Assembly (NCBI RefSeq): GCF_000018685.1
Contig: NC_010001.1
Span: 2,496,001-2,560,000, forward strand
Source: Lachnoclostridium phytofermentans ISDg
GTDB taxonomy: Bacteria; Bacillota; Clostridia; Lachnospirales; Lachnospiraceae
DNA length: 64,000 nt
Reading direction: 5' to 3'
Below are positions 8,770 through 17,264 of this stretch, in pieces (position 1 is the first letter of the stretch; each line of letters starts with the position of its first letter). Position numbers and translations under genes: made by a program. The notes below the pieces were generated by a model that had not been told where the DNA came from, did no database searches, and worked only from the letters and a program-made list of their open reading frames with translations.

Positions 8770-10266
8770 ATGAATTATCAAAATCCTATTATTAGGGGAT
8801 TTTATCCGGATCCAAGTGTATGCTTTGCAAATGGTAAATATTATTTAGTCTGCAGTTCCATGCAGTATTTTCCTGGTGTACCCTTATTTGAAAGCGAGGA
8901 CTTGGTAAATTGGACTCAGATTGGCCACTGTCTAACAAGACCTGATCAGATTGCATTACAAGGGGTCAGCAGTTCAGGCGGGGTTTTTGCTCCTTCCATA
9001 CGATATTTTGAAGGTCGATTCTACATGACCACCACGAACTCTACCACTCAGCAGAATTTTTTTGTTTGGACGGATGATATCTATGGTGAATGGTCCGACC
9101 ATATTTTCATTGATCAGGACGGAATCGATCCATCCCTATTTTTCGAAAACGGAAAAAGTTATTTTATGAGCAACGGATCTGATGCAGAGGGAATATCAGG
9201 TATCGTGCAATGTGAAATCGCTATCGACACAGGTAAAAAGCTTTCCCCAAGTAAAACTATCTGGCAGGGTTCAGGTGGTCGTTATTTAGAAGGACCCCAT
9301 TTATATAAAATCAAAGATTATTATTATCTGGTAGCTGCAGAGGGAGGTACTGAATATGGTCATATGGTCACCTATGCCAGAAGTACTTCTCCTTACGGTC
9401 CCTTTGAAGCCTACCCTAGCAATCCGGTCCTTACTAACAGAAACCTAGGTGGTTTTCAAATTCAAGGTGTCGGGCATGGTGATTTGATTGAAGCTCCTGA
9501 CGGAAGTTTTTGGATGCTTCACCTGGGTTTTCGTCAGACAGGTAGGTGGACTACCTTCCATCATTTAGGAAGGGAAGTATTCCTGTCACCGGTGAGTTTC
9601 CATGATGATGGATGGTTTACTGTTGGAACAGACGGAACTACTTCAGAATATGTTGAGGTACCTTTTACATATAAAGTGCAGGAGTTCAAAACCGAATATA
9701 CTTTTTGTAATACAGACTTTGAGAAGGACTGGTGCTACCAAAGGCATCCTTCTAGGGAAAACTATTCATTATCCCAAAGTCAAATTATATTAAATGGAAA
9801 CAGTATCTCACTTGATGATGTTGATTCTCCGACTTTTATCGGATTAAGGCAGAAAGAATTCTGCTGTCGCATAAATTGTGATATTGAAATTGACCGTGGT
9901 GAAGCAGGCATAACTTTTTACATGGACGAAAACCACCATTATGATCTTGCAATATCGAAATATCCAGAAGGCTTCCGAGTAATCGTAAGGTTATGTATTG
10001 GTAATATAAAATCCATTGAAGCTGAATATTCTTTAGGTGATAGCAATCGTGCTTCCTTCATAATTGATTCTAACAGTCAACAGTACAGTTTTTATGTCAA
10101 ATCAGAAAATGAAATCATCCATCTTGGTACCGGGTTGACCCGTTATCTTTCCTCCGAAGTTGCTGGTGGATTTACCGGAGTTATCATTGGTTTATATGCT
10201 CTTGATCATAACTCCATAAATACTGCTAAATTCAAGGATTTTAAATGTGAATACTTGCATGAATGA
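8770..10266 (+). CDS. GH43 family beta-xylosidase / alpha-L-arabinofuranosidase
   Basis: A five-bladed beta-propeller glycosidase acting on xylo- or arabino-oligosaccharides. The 498-residue protein has no signal peptide, so it should work on imported oligosaccharides. Catalytic residues of GH43 are visible: Asp14 (GFYPDPSV, general base), Asp120 (DGIDPSLF, pKa modulator) and Glu174 (YLEGPHLYK, general acid). The last 190 residues form the beta-sandwich (XynB C-terminal / DUF1349-like) that closes the active site in two-domain GH43 enzymes. I start at 8770 because AAAGGAGGT lies 5 bases ahead; an in-frame ATG at 8749 would place the Shine-Dalgarno inside the gene. Exact specificity cannot be read from the sequence. 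Confidence 0.87.
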   Translation: MNYQNPIIRGFYPDPSVCFANGKYYLVCSSMQYFPGVPLFESEDLVNWTQIGHCLTRPDQIALQGVSSSGGVFAPSIRYFEGRFYMTTTNSTTQQNFFVWTDDIYGEWSDHIFIDQDGIDPSLFFENGKSYFMSNGSDAEGISGIVQCEIAIDTGKKLSPSKTIWQGSGGRYLEGPHLYKIKDYYYLVAAEGGTEYGHMVTYARSTSPYGPFEAYPSNPVLTNRNLGGFQIQGVGHGDLIEAPDGSFWMLHLGFRQTGRWTTFHHLGREVFLSPVSFHDDGWFTVGTDGTTSEYVEVPFTYKVQEFKTEYTFCNTDFEKDWCYQRHPSRENYSLSQSQIILNGNSISLDDVDSPTFIGLRQKEFCCRINCDIEIDRGEAGITFYMDENHHYDLAISKYPEGFRVIVRLCIGNIKSIEAEYSLGDSNRASFIIDSNSQQYSFYVKSENEIIHLGTGLTRYLSSEVAGGFTGVIIGLYALDHNSINTAKFKDFKCEYLHE

Positions 10267-10575
10267 TTATTTTTTATCAAAAAAGATATTAACAGTAGGA
10301 TACTAGAACCCCTTGTGGATTATGGGTTTTCTATTGCGACTTTTAGTCCGGATTCTAGGTGGAATGGAGTCAAAGGTGGATGTTCTTTGTCCGTTTATCT
10401 TGACCTTTGACGGAGAGGGAGCCGATACGCTGATGCCATAGTGAAGGGCTTGTCCATTTCTTCGTTAGATTTATTTCATTTCTCTTAAAAAGAAAATATT
10501 TACATATATTTGACAATATATGTTAGTAGCCTTGAATAAAGAGTTTAAATATAAAGATTAGAAGGAGAGATTAAC
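10267..10575. other. 309-bp spacer with an open relic frame and a 9-bp inverted repeat
   Basis: The stretch 10310-10440 is visibly less AT-rich than other spacers. One plus-strand frame is open for 44 codons and ends ...CPFILTFDGEGADTLMP-stop at 10441, but it has no start with a ribosome-binding site. GTCAAAGGT (10368-10376) and ACCTTTGAC (10402-10410) form a 9-bp inverted repeat inside it. It looks like a remnant of something imported, which I cannot name. TTGACA at 10510-10515 with a poor -10 could serve the next gene. Confidence 0.35.
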
Positions 10576-12747
10576 ATGAAGCTAGATAAGATTAGAATAA
10601 TTCGAACTATGCTATTCATAGTTGTCATATGCTTTTTATCATCGTCTAAGTTTGTTTTTGCAGCCCAGACGAAATCGTATGATATTAGTAAAGGAAACAT
10701 TACAATAAATAAATCTGGTGATTATACAATCACAGGTAAGACGGATAAATACACAATAACAATTAAAAAAGGTGTATCAACCAACATAACCTTACATGAT
10801 GTTGAGTTATCAGCAAAAGGATATCAAAATATACCTATTTTGATTGAAAGCGGTGGAACTGCGAACTTTATCTTAAAAGGAGAAAACAAGTTAACAAGTG
10901 ATGCCGATGGTATTCATGTGAAATCTGGAGGAAAGTTTATTATATCATCTTCTAGTACTGGTTCTCTAGAAGCAGTTGGAGGACTTGATAACTCTGGAAT
11001 TGGTGGAAGTGGTACAATCATAATAAAAGGTGGTACGGTAAAAGCAATCGGAGGTAAATATGGCTATGGAATCGGAAGTGGCGATGCCTTTAAATTTCTC
11101 TATGACAAAGTTGAGGAGGCAGGAACTATAACAATTAGTGGTGGTAATGTAACCGCTATTGGTGGAGAGTCTGCTTCTGGTGGTATCGGTTATTCTAGTG
11201 AAAAATCAATCGGTAACATCGAAATTACCGGAGGAACCGTTTATTCGACTTCTGGAGGTTCTGGAATCGGGGATCATTCTAATGCTACTAAGGGTAATAA
11301 GATTACAATCAGCGGTGGTAATATTACAGCAATAGGTGGTGCTTATGGTGCTGGTATTGGCGGTAATTTAATTCCAAACGAAACATCAGTGACAATCACA
11401 GGAGGGACAGTGAGGGCAAATGGTGGTACGAGTACATCCATGTATGATTCTTGGTCCTATTCGAATTGTAATCTTAAAGGGAAAAAACAAGAGAACGACA
11501 TAGCTGCAAAGAGTATTACTATTACAGGTGGACAAATATTTGCTGAGACTTGCTCCGTTCAACCAAAAAATTCCCAAGGACAAAAAGTATATCTTATGTT
11601 AATACCAAGTGAAACAGGTAAGGTAAACAAAATTACAGCCTACCAGAAAAGCTATGGTTGTAAGGATATTAACTCGAAGGGAATATTAAGCTTATGGCTG
11701 CCATACTTAAATAGTGAAGATGGTAAGCTTGCTTTAGATGTAACATTTGCGTCAGGAAAACATACAAAGATGGACTATTTAAGTTCCTATCGTATATTGC
11801 AGGGTTATAGTAATTCAAAATATATGGTATTTAATTTATCTGTCAGTAACTTAGAAGTGTATGCGGATGGTCTTATTTACAAAAATACATTTTATGAAAG
11901 AAACAACGAAAATGAAGTGATTAAAGTAACCGGTTCCACTTCAAAAAATCAAATTATAGTACATGGCGGGAGACACAGGTTTGAATTTGAGAATGTGACT
12001 GTAGATTATACAAAACAAACTGATAAAATGTTCTTTATTGTGAGTGGCGAATCTGATATTATTATCAATAGCAAGAAACAAAATTCAATAAAAACCGGTG
12101 GTAGTAGCGTAGGCTTTTATGTAGGTACGAATGCTAAGCTATCCTTTGTAGGAAGTTCTAATGAGGATAAATTAACGATAGAAACTTTTGATGATTCCTA
12201 TGGAATTGCAACACCAAGCGGTTCCATCCAACAATTTGGAGGAACTATCTCCATCACAGCAAAACAAAATAGCATTGGAGTATATCTTGGAAATGCAGGA
12301 GCTTTCTCCTTATATAATGGTATAATTAATGGTATTAGTAGTACACAAAATGCGATTTATGGGTTAAATTACATGAAAGTTAATGTGTATGGTGGTATAA
12401 TGAATATGGATAACATTGGGTATCGTGATGAAGGCAATGAGGAAGTAACGGATAAAAGTTGCTTTACTATTTCAAATGGAGAGATAAATGTTAGTAATCG
12501 TATGATATTTAATACGTTTGAAATAACTGGTGGACATATTAATGCTCATTTACTAGGTTCAGGAAGCGGTTCTAGAATTTTTATGTATCAAGGTAAGATT
12601 GTTATGGGTAAATTTATCACTTCCTCGGATGGTGGTGAATCACAAGAATCCGTACTTGATACGTCTACTATTTATGGTGGAGAAATTGAAGAGACTAATA
12701 ATGTTACAACAGAAGAATTAAATAAGATACCATTTGGAAAATGCTAG
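10576..12747 (+). CDS. secreted beta-helix-like repeat protein
   Basis: A 723-residue exported protein of unknown function. Residues 1-29 form a signal peptide (charged start, hydrophobic IVVICFLSSSKFVFA, cleavage after Ala-Ala). The first half is a run of short repeats such as ITISGGNVTAIGGES, ITGGTVYSTSGGSGIG and ITISGGNITAIGGAYGAGIGG, typical of right-handed parallel beta-helices that bind or present carbohydrate in clostridia (the polygalacturonate-binding Cthe_2159 protein has a comparable fold). The second half repeats the same rung logic with more divergent sequence. No anchor, dockerin or catalytic motif is visible. AAGGAGAG precedes the ATG by 6 bases. Position beside GH genes supports a plant cell-wall role, as inference. 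Confidence 0.72.
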   Translation: MKLDKIRIIRTMLFIVVICFLSSSKFVFAAQTKSYDISKGNITINKSGDYTITGKTDKYTITIKKGVSTNITLHDVELSAKGYQNIPILIESGGTANFILKGENKLTSDADGIHVKSGGKFIISSSSTGSLEAVGGLDNSGIGGSGTIIIKGGTVKAIGGKYGYGIGSGDAFKFLYDKVEEAGTITISGGNVTAIGGESASGGIGYSSEKSIGNIEITGGTVYSTSGGSGIGDHSNATKGNKITISGGNITAIGGAYGAGIGGNLIPNETSVTITGGTVRANGGTSTSMYDSWSYSNCNLKGKKQENDIAAKSITITGGQIFAETCSVQPKNSQGQKVYLMLIPSETGKVNKITAYQKSYGCKDINSKGILSLWLPYLNSEDGKLALDVTFASGKHTKMDYLSSYRILQGYSNSKYMVFNLSVSNLEVYADGLIYKNTFYERNNENEVIKVTGSTSKNQIIVHGGRHRFEFENVTVDYTKQTDKMFFIVSGESDIIINSKKQNSIKTGGSSVGFYVGTNAKLSFVGSSNEDKLTIETFDDSYGIATPSGSIQQFGGTISITAKQNSIGVYLGNAGAFSLYNGIINGISSTQNAIYGLNYMKVNVYGGIMNMDNIGYRDEGNEEVTDKSCFTISNGEINVSNRMIFNTFEITGGHINAHLLGSGSGSRIFMYQGKIVMGKFITSSDGGESQESVLDTSTIYGGEIEETNNVTTEELNKIPFGKC

Positions 12748-12810
12748 ATAATAGATAATAGGTGCCAAAGTTTTAGTTATTACAATTTCCATTTCATAAA
12801 AATATTTCAT

Positions 12811-12876
12811 AATCTGGTTGGAGAAAATACTATAAATTAAATATTTATAGTTGATATTTCCAGCCAGATTTTTGTT
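12811..12876 (+). terminator. intrinsic terminator after the beta-helix gene
   Basis: Arms AATCTGGTTGGA (12811-12822) and TCCAGCCAGATT (12859-12870) pair over 12 bp with one G-U, and the right arm runs into TTTTGTTTT. The long loop contains a smaller inverted repeat (ATAAATT/AATATTTAT). Confidence 0.75.
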
Positions 12877-13050
12877 TTCTATAAGTAATTTATCTACCTA
12901 TTTACCAAAATTAAATCTATTTCATTCTCAAATAAATTTCTGACTAATCAATCCTTTTATAGCAAATCTTTAGTAGTTAACTTTTTTTCAAAGCCTTATT
13001 TATCAAGGTTAGCTTCAATATATAAGCGCAACTTATGAATAACATTAGAA

Positions 13051-13089
13051 ATAAACACAGATATTCAAAGATAAACACAGAATAATGAA
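13051..13089. repeat. short tandem duplication, 20 bp
   Basis: ATAAACACAGATATTCAAAG (13051-13070) is followed by a diverged copy beginning ATAAACACAGAATAATGAA. It lies immediately upstream of the promoter of the DeoR operon. The rest of the 12877-13089 spacer is AT-rich with nothing recognisable. Confidence 0.5.
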
Positions 13090-13118
13090 TTGACCATTTC
13101 TTTTTTTTACAGTATATT
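13090..13118 (+). promoter_or_regulatory. sigma-A promoter of the nucleoside-salvage operon
   Basis: TTGACC (13090-13095) and TATATT (13113-13118) are separated by exactly 17 bases. This is the only good promoter between the upstream terminator and the deoR-type gene, about 100 bases before its start codon. Confidence 0.7.
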
Positions 13119-13144
13119 TAACTCGTAAGCAAAATTCACAGAAT

Positions 13145-13158
13145 TTCAAACATTTGAA
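13145..13158. promoter_or_regulatory. palindromic operator candidate downstream of the promoter
   Basis: TTCAAA-CA-TTTGAA is a perfect 6-2-6 palindrome about 27 bases past the -10 box, where a repressor would block transcription. The DeoR-type gene begins 63 bases later, so autoregulation by that protein is the natural hypothesis. Confidence 0.5.
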
Positions 13159-13221
13159 GATCAAAAGGGAAGAACATAATAAAATTTTCAAAAACATTAA
13201 AATACAGTGGGGTGAGGGGAT

Positions 13222-13998
13222 ATGTTAGCAATCGAAAGAATGCAGTTTATTATAAAAACACTTCAAGATAATAAAGTTGCTACCGTAAGTGAACTTAGTA
13301 AGGTAATTCAGGTAACAGAAGAAACTATTCGTCGTGACCTAGAAAAATTAGAAAAACAGGGAGTAATTTCAAGAGTCCATGGAGGTGCATATCTTAGGGA
13401 AGGATATGGGAATGAGACACCGACTGAGGTTAGGGGTAAAATCTATCAAAAGGAAAAAGAGCAGATTGCGAAAGCGAGCCTAACTTTTATAAAAGATTAC
13501 GATTCTGTTCTACTTGATTGTAGTACAACAGCAAGTTATATTGCAAAGGAAATTAAAGCTTCTGAGAAAAAAATCTCCGTTGTAACGAACTCCTTACTTG
13601 TTGCGAAAGAACTTGAAGATGCAGAACATGTTCGTTTGATCTTACTTGGAGGGGAATATAAGGATAGTACGAAGTCATTCTGTGGTGCAGCAACTGTAGA
13701 AGCACTAAATCACTATTATGTAGATAAAGTGTTTATAAGCAGTGCTGGGATAAGTGTAGAAGCCGGAATGATAGACTATACTTTAGAGGAAGCGACAATA
13801 CGTAGCAAGATGATAAAACAAGCTCAAACTTGTTTTTACGTTGCGGATATTACAAAGATCGGTCGTAATGCGATTTATCGAATTGGTGATTTGGATGATG
13901 TAGATTATCTGATTGTAAATGAAGATATCGATAAAAAATCATTAGAACTAAAAGAAGCTCTTTTGAATCGTAAAAAAGAGATTGTGATAGCAAGATAA
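13222..13998 (+). CDS. DeoR/GlpR-family transcriptional repressor
   Basis: First gene of the salvage operon and its probable regulator. The 258 residues begin with the DeoR winged helix-turn-helix (residues 1-58; VATVSELSKVIQVTEETIRRDLEKLEKQGVISRVHGGA is a textbook signature), followed by the DeoRC effector domain, which is related to sugar-phosphate isomerases (LDCSTTASYIA, TNSLLVAKEL, LLGGEYKDSTKSFCG, VFISSAGIS). DeoRC domains sense sugar phosphates. In this operon the likely ligand is 5-deoxyribose-1-phosphate, 5-deoxyribulose-1-phosphate or the methylthio equivalents; that is inference. The ribosome-binding site is GGGGTGAGGGG. A 7-bp imperfect hairpin follows at 14011-14035. Confidence 0.85.
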   Translation: MLAIERMQFIIKTLQDNKVATVSELSKVIQVTEETIRRDLEKLEKQGVISRVHGGAYLREGYGNETPTEVRGKIYQKEKEQIAKASLTFIKDYDSVLLDCSTTASYIAKEIKASEKKISVVTNSLLVAKELEDAEHVRLILLGGEYKDSTKSFCGAATVEALNHYYVDKVFISSAGISVEAGMIDYTLEEATIRSKMIKQAQTCFYVADITKIGRNAIYRIGDLDDVDYLIVNEDIDKKSLELKEALLNRKKEIVIAR

Positions 13999-14092
13999 AT
14001 CGTGATTAGGAAAAAGTTAGCGAAGTGTACTTTTTCTAGTTTCATATCGTTATCATTATAAAAAGGTATTAAATCGCTAGAATTGATATTGG

Positions 14093-14728
14093 ATGAAAGA
14101 AAGAATGGATGAAAGAATGAAAAACAAGAAAGAAGAATTAAAAAGAGAAGTAGTTTTAACCGCAAAAAGAGCATTGAAAGAAGGCATGGTTGCAGGTACT
14201 AGTGGTAATATAAGCGTATTTCTAGAAGATTTAAATGCAATGGCTATTACACCAAGTGGATATGACTATACTATCATGGAGGAAAATGATGTTGTTGTCA
14301 TTTCTTTGGATGGTACGGTATTAGAAGGTCATCTAAAGCCTTCTTCTGAATGGAAACTTCATGCAGAAATTTATAAAAACCTTCCGCATGTGAAGTCAGT
14401 AGTGCATACGCATTCCCCTTATGCTACCAGCTTTGCGGTACTTCATAAAGAAATTCCAGTTATACTCATTGAGATGGTACCATTCTTAAAAGGAAGTATC
14501 GAAGTGAGTCCTTATGCAAAACAGGGAAGTAGTGATGTTGGCTCAAATGCAGTACCTATCTTGGGTAGAAAAAATGCATGTTTAATGGCTAATCACGGTG
14601 TGGTTGCAGTCGGAGATACATTAGGACAAGCATACATCAACAGTATCTATGTAGAAGATGCCGCTAAAATTTATCATATGGCGTTAACTGTGGGAACTCC
14701 GGTAGTATTAACGGAAGATCTATGGTAA
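14093..14728 (+). CDS. class II (zinc) aldolase, FucA-like; predicted 5-deoxyribulose-1-phosphate aldolase
   Basis: Predicted to cleave a 1-phosphoketose to dihydroxyacetone phosphate plus an aldehyde. The roughly 205-residue protein shows the AraD/FucA family features: GTSGNISV and TPSG for phosphate binding, LKPSSEW carrying the catalytic Glu, HTHSPYAT with two zinc His ligands, and NHGVVAVG with the third. By context (PNP and MtnA follow directly) the substrate is more likely 5-deoxyribulose-1-phosphate or 5-methylthioribulose-1-phosphate than fuculose-1-phosphate. An alternative reading as MtnB dehydratase fits less well, because no MtnC/W/D genes are nearby. The start is uncertain: in-frame ATGs at 14093, 14105 and 14117 all have weak ribosome-binding sites. 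Confidence 0.8.
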   Translation: MKERMDERMKNKKEELKREVVLTAKRALKEGMVAGTSGNISVFLEDLNAMAITPSGYDYTIMEENDVVVISLDGTVLEGHLKPSSEWKLHAEIYKNLPHVKSVVHTHSPYATSFAVLHKEIPVILIEMVPFLKGSIEVSPYAKQGSSDVGSNAVPILGRKNACLMANHGVVAVGDTLGQAYINSIYVEDAAKIYHMALTVGTPVVLTEDLW

Positions 14729-14792
14729 AAAAATATTTTATTATAACAGAAAATTTATAGTAAAAAAATCATTTTAGTATAACGAAAGGATA
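14723..14792. repeat. 35-bp tandem duplication spanning the aldolase stop codon
   Basis: Copy one (14723-14757) starts TGGTAAAAAAATATTTTATT and contains the aldolase TAA. Copy two (14758-14792) starts TAGTAAAAAAATCATTTTAG. The copies agree at roughly 26 of 35 positions. Confidence 0.6.
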
Positions 14793-14847
14793 ATGCAACT
14801 GTTTAAAAACAGGCCACAAAATACTGTGGTAAGCATGGGTAATTATT

Positions 14848-15708
14848 ATGAATGAAAATAATATGAACTTTTCTGCCTATGAACGATTATTGAAATGCTA
14901 TGAGAGTTTTCAGAGGAAAATTAATTTCAAACCGTTCGTTGCACTTGTCTTGGGATCTGGACTAGGTGATTATGCAGATCAGATCAAGGTGGAGGCAACC
15001 CTTGATTATAATGAAATTGAAGGATTTCCTGTATCTACGGTAGCTGGACATAAAGGGCGTTTTGTATTTGGTTATGTGGAAGAAGTGCCAGTTGTTATTA
15101 TGCAGGGAAGAGTACATTACTATGAAGGGTATGAGATGGAAGATGTCGTACTACCAACCAGACTTATGAAGATGATGGGAGCTAAGGTCTTATTCCTTAC
15201 CAATGCTGCAGGAGGAGTAAACTTTAATTTCAAAGCTGGTGACTTTATGTTAATAACTGATCAAATCAGTAATTTTGTACCTTCTCCGCTTATAGGACCA
15301 AACATAGAAGAACTTGGGCTACGTTTCTGTGATATGAGTGAAGTATATGACAAAGATTTACGTGAAGTCATTCGTAATAGTGCGAAAGATATTGGTATGG
15401 AGTTACAAGAAGGTGTTTATATACAGCTAAGTGGCCCTAACTTTGAATCACCTGCTGAAGTTAAGATGTGTAGACTTCTTGGTGCAGATGCAGTCGGTAT
15501 GAGTACAGCATGTGAAGCAATTACAGCAAACCATATGGGAATGAAGATTTGTGGCATTTCTTGCATATCAAATCTTGGCTGTGGAATGACAGAGGAACCA
15601 TTAAGCCATATAGAAGTTCAAGAAACAGCAGACCGCGTAGCTCCGTTATTTAAGCAATTAATTACAACATCAATTCGAAACATTGCGGATGTAGTGAATT
15701 CCAAATAA
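14848..15708 (+). CDS. purine nucleoside phosphorylase, trimeric (PNP/MTAP superfamily)
   Basis: Phosphorolysis of a purine nucleoside to base plus (deoxy)ribose-1-phosphate. The 286 residues hold the family blocks GSGLGDY, AGHKGRF, GRVHYYEGY, LTNAAGG, GPNFESPAE (phosphate and base site Glu), MSTACE and SNLGCGMTEEPLSH. At the position that separates 6-oxopurine PNPs (Asn243 in human PNP) from MTA phosphorylases (Asp), this protein appears to have Asn (ISCISNLG). That points to inosine-type rather than adenosine-type nucleosides, and so to prior deamination by the enzyme at the operon's end. No strong Shine-Dalgarno precedes 14848, and Met6 is a possible alternative start. Confidence 0.88.
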   Translation: MNENNMNFSAYERLLKCYESFQRKINFKPFVALVLGSGLGDYADQIKVEATLDYNEIEGFPVSTVAGHKGRFVFGYVEEVPVVIMQGRVHYYEGYEMEDVVLPTRLMKMMGAKVLFLTNAAGGVNFNFKAGDFMLITDQISNFVPSPLIGPNIEELGLRFCDMSEVYDKDLREVIRNSAKDIGMELQEGVYIQLSGPNFESPAEVKMCRLLGADAVGMSTACEAITANHMGMKICGISCISNLGCGMTEEPLSHIEVQETADRVAPLFKQLITTSIRNIADVVNSK

Positions 15709-15874
15709 GTTAAGCTGTTACTAGTTAGATAAATAGATTCTAAGACAACTAACTTATTAAGACTAATATAGTAACTATAAATTACAAGTAAATCAACACA
15801 AAATGAAGATAGATTAGAACTAAATTTCAATCAATCATGATAAAATGGCGTAAATCGCTGGAATGGAGGCTAAA

Positions 15875-16939
15875 ATGGAAAATGTAACATTAAGTCCAGA
15901 TGGTAAGTCCGTCGTAATTATTGATCAGACAAAACTTCCGAATGCAATTGAATATCTTACCTTATCTACATCTCGTCAGATGTATGATGCAATCTTTGCA
16001 TTAAAGGTAAGAGGGGCTCCTGCCATTGGAATCTGTGCGGGATTCTCTATTTACTGTCTTGCTCAAACTATAGAAGAGACAGAATATGATGCATTCCTAT
16101 TAAAGTTTCGTGAATATAAAGATTATCTTGATTCCTCAAGACCAACAGCAGTAAACCTTAGTTGGGCATTAAAACGAATGGGAAAGGTCGTACTTGATGC
16201 GAAAGATAAGAGTATTGATGAAATACTTTCATTATTAAAAGCAGAATGTATAGCAATCAAAGAAGAAGATATAAAAATCTGCAAAGCGATTTCTGAATAC
16301 GGATTAGAGTTTCTTAAAGATGGTGATGGAATTCTAACTCATTGTAATGCTGGACCACTTGCTACAAGCCAGTACGGTACCGCTCTTGGACCATTAATTC
16401 TTGGAAAAGAGCGTGGAATGAACTTTAAAGTATTTGCAGATGAAACAAGACCATTATTACAGGGTGCAAGATTGACCGCTTTTGAACTTCACGAAGCAGG
16501 AATTGATGTGACTTTAATCTGTGACAATATGGCTAGTATTGTGATGAAAAATGGTTTCATCAACGCATGTTTCGTTGGATGTGACCGTGTAGCAGAGAAT
16601 GGTGATACAGCAAATAAAATTGGTACCAGTGGTGTCGCAATCTTAGCGAAACATTATGGAATACCATTTTACGTAATGTGTCCTACCTCTACCATCGATT
16701 TAAATTGCAAAACTGGTGATGATATTGAAATAGAGCTTCGTTCCGAGGATGAGATCAAATCTAAGTGGTATGAAAAACCAATGGCTCCAAGCGATGTGAA
16801 ATGCTATAATCCAGCTTTTGATGTAACTGATCATAATTTAATCACAGCAATTATTACAGAGCATGGCGTATGTAAAGCACCTTTTGAAGTAAGTCTAAGA
16901 GAAGCGGTTAAAAAGGCAGAGGACATAATTAATAAATAG
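15875..16939 (+). CDS. mtnA: S-methyl-5-thioribose-1-phosphate isomerase (MtnA) / 5-deoxyribose-1-phosphate isomerase
   Basis: Aldose-ketose isomerase converting 5-methylthioribose-1-phosphate, or 5-deoxyribose-1-phosphate in DHAP-shunt organisms, to the ribulose-1-phosphate. The 354 residues include [29 protein letters not shown] with the catalytic Cys, [18 protein letters not shown], and [18 protein letters not shown] with the catalytic Asp. It is full length for MtnA and distinct from eIF2B homologues. GGAGG lies 5 bases before 15875; an in-frame ATG at 15863 overlaps that site and is rejected. It sits between the phosphorylase and the importer genes, exactly where the pathway needs it. 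Confidence 0.92.
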
Positions 16940-17264
16940 TCCGTAATGGTAATTTTATAAATGATGTATTACATCATCATCAAAAATGATAAGAATGATT
17001 TTAAAAGAAGATATCAAATAAACTATCGATTTTTTAAGATAAATATTGTAAAGAAGACATCGATTTAAAATAAATCGATTTTAAAAAGATTCAATTCTTA
17101 AAGAATTGATATCAATTTTTAAAGAAGATAATTTTTCAAATCGATTCTTTATCAAATTGAATGTGTCTAGGAAAACATGTACAAACTTTAACTAGGTAAA
17201 ATTACCAAATCATTTTATTGGTAATTTTACTCGAAAAGAACAGCGAAAGAATGGAGAAAATAAC
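16940..17264. other. 325-bp spacer of nested AT-rich palindromes
   Basis: Between mtnA and the lipoprotein gene lie several perfect short palindromes: ATGATGTATTACATCAT around 16960-16977, ATCGATTTAAAATAAATCGAT (arms of 9) near 17061-17081, TCAATTCTTAAAGAATTGA near 17092-17110, and a 12-bp hairpin GTAAAATTACCA/TGGTAATTTTAC at 17196-17207/17219-17230. The last lies 35 bases before the lipoprotein start and could be an attenuator that sets the importer's expression apart from the enzymes. I see no known riboswitch. Confidence 0.5.

Noticed and set aside
14093..14728. MtnB (methylthioribulose-1-phosphate dehydratase) instead of an aldolase
   Set aside because: No MtnC/MtnW/MtnX or MtnD genes are present to continue the methionine salvage route; the FucA-like motifs fit an aldolase. 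It cannot be fully excluded without an assay.
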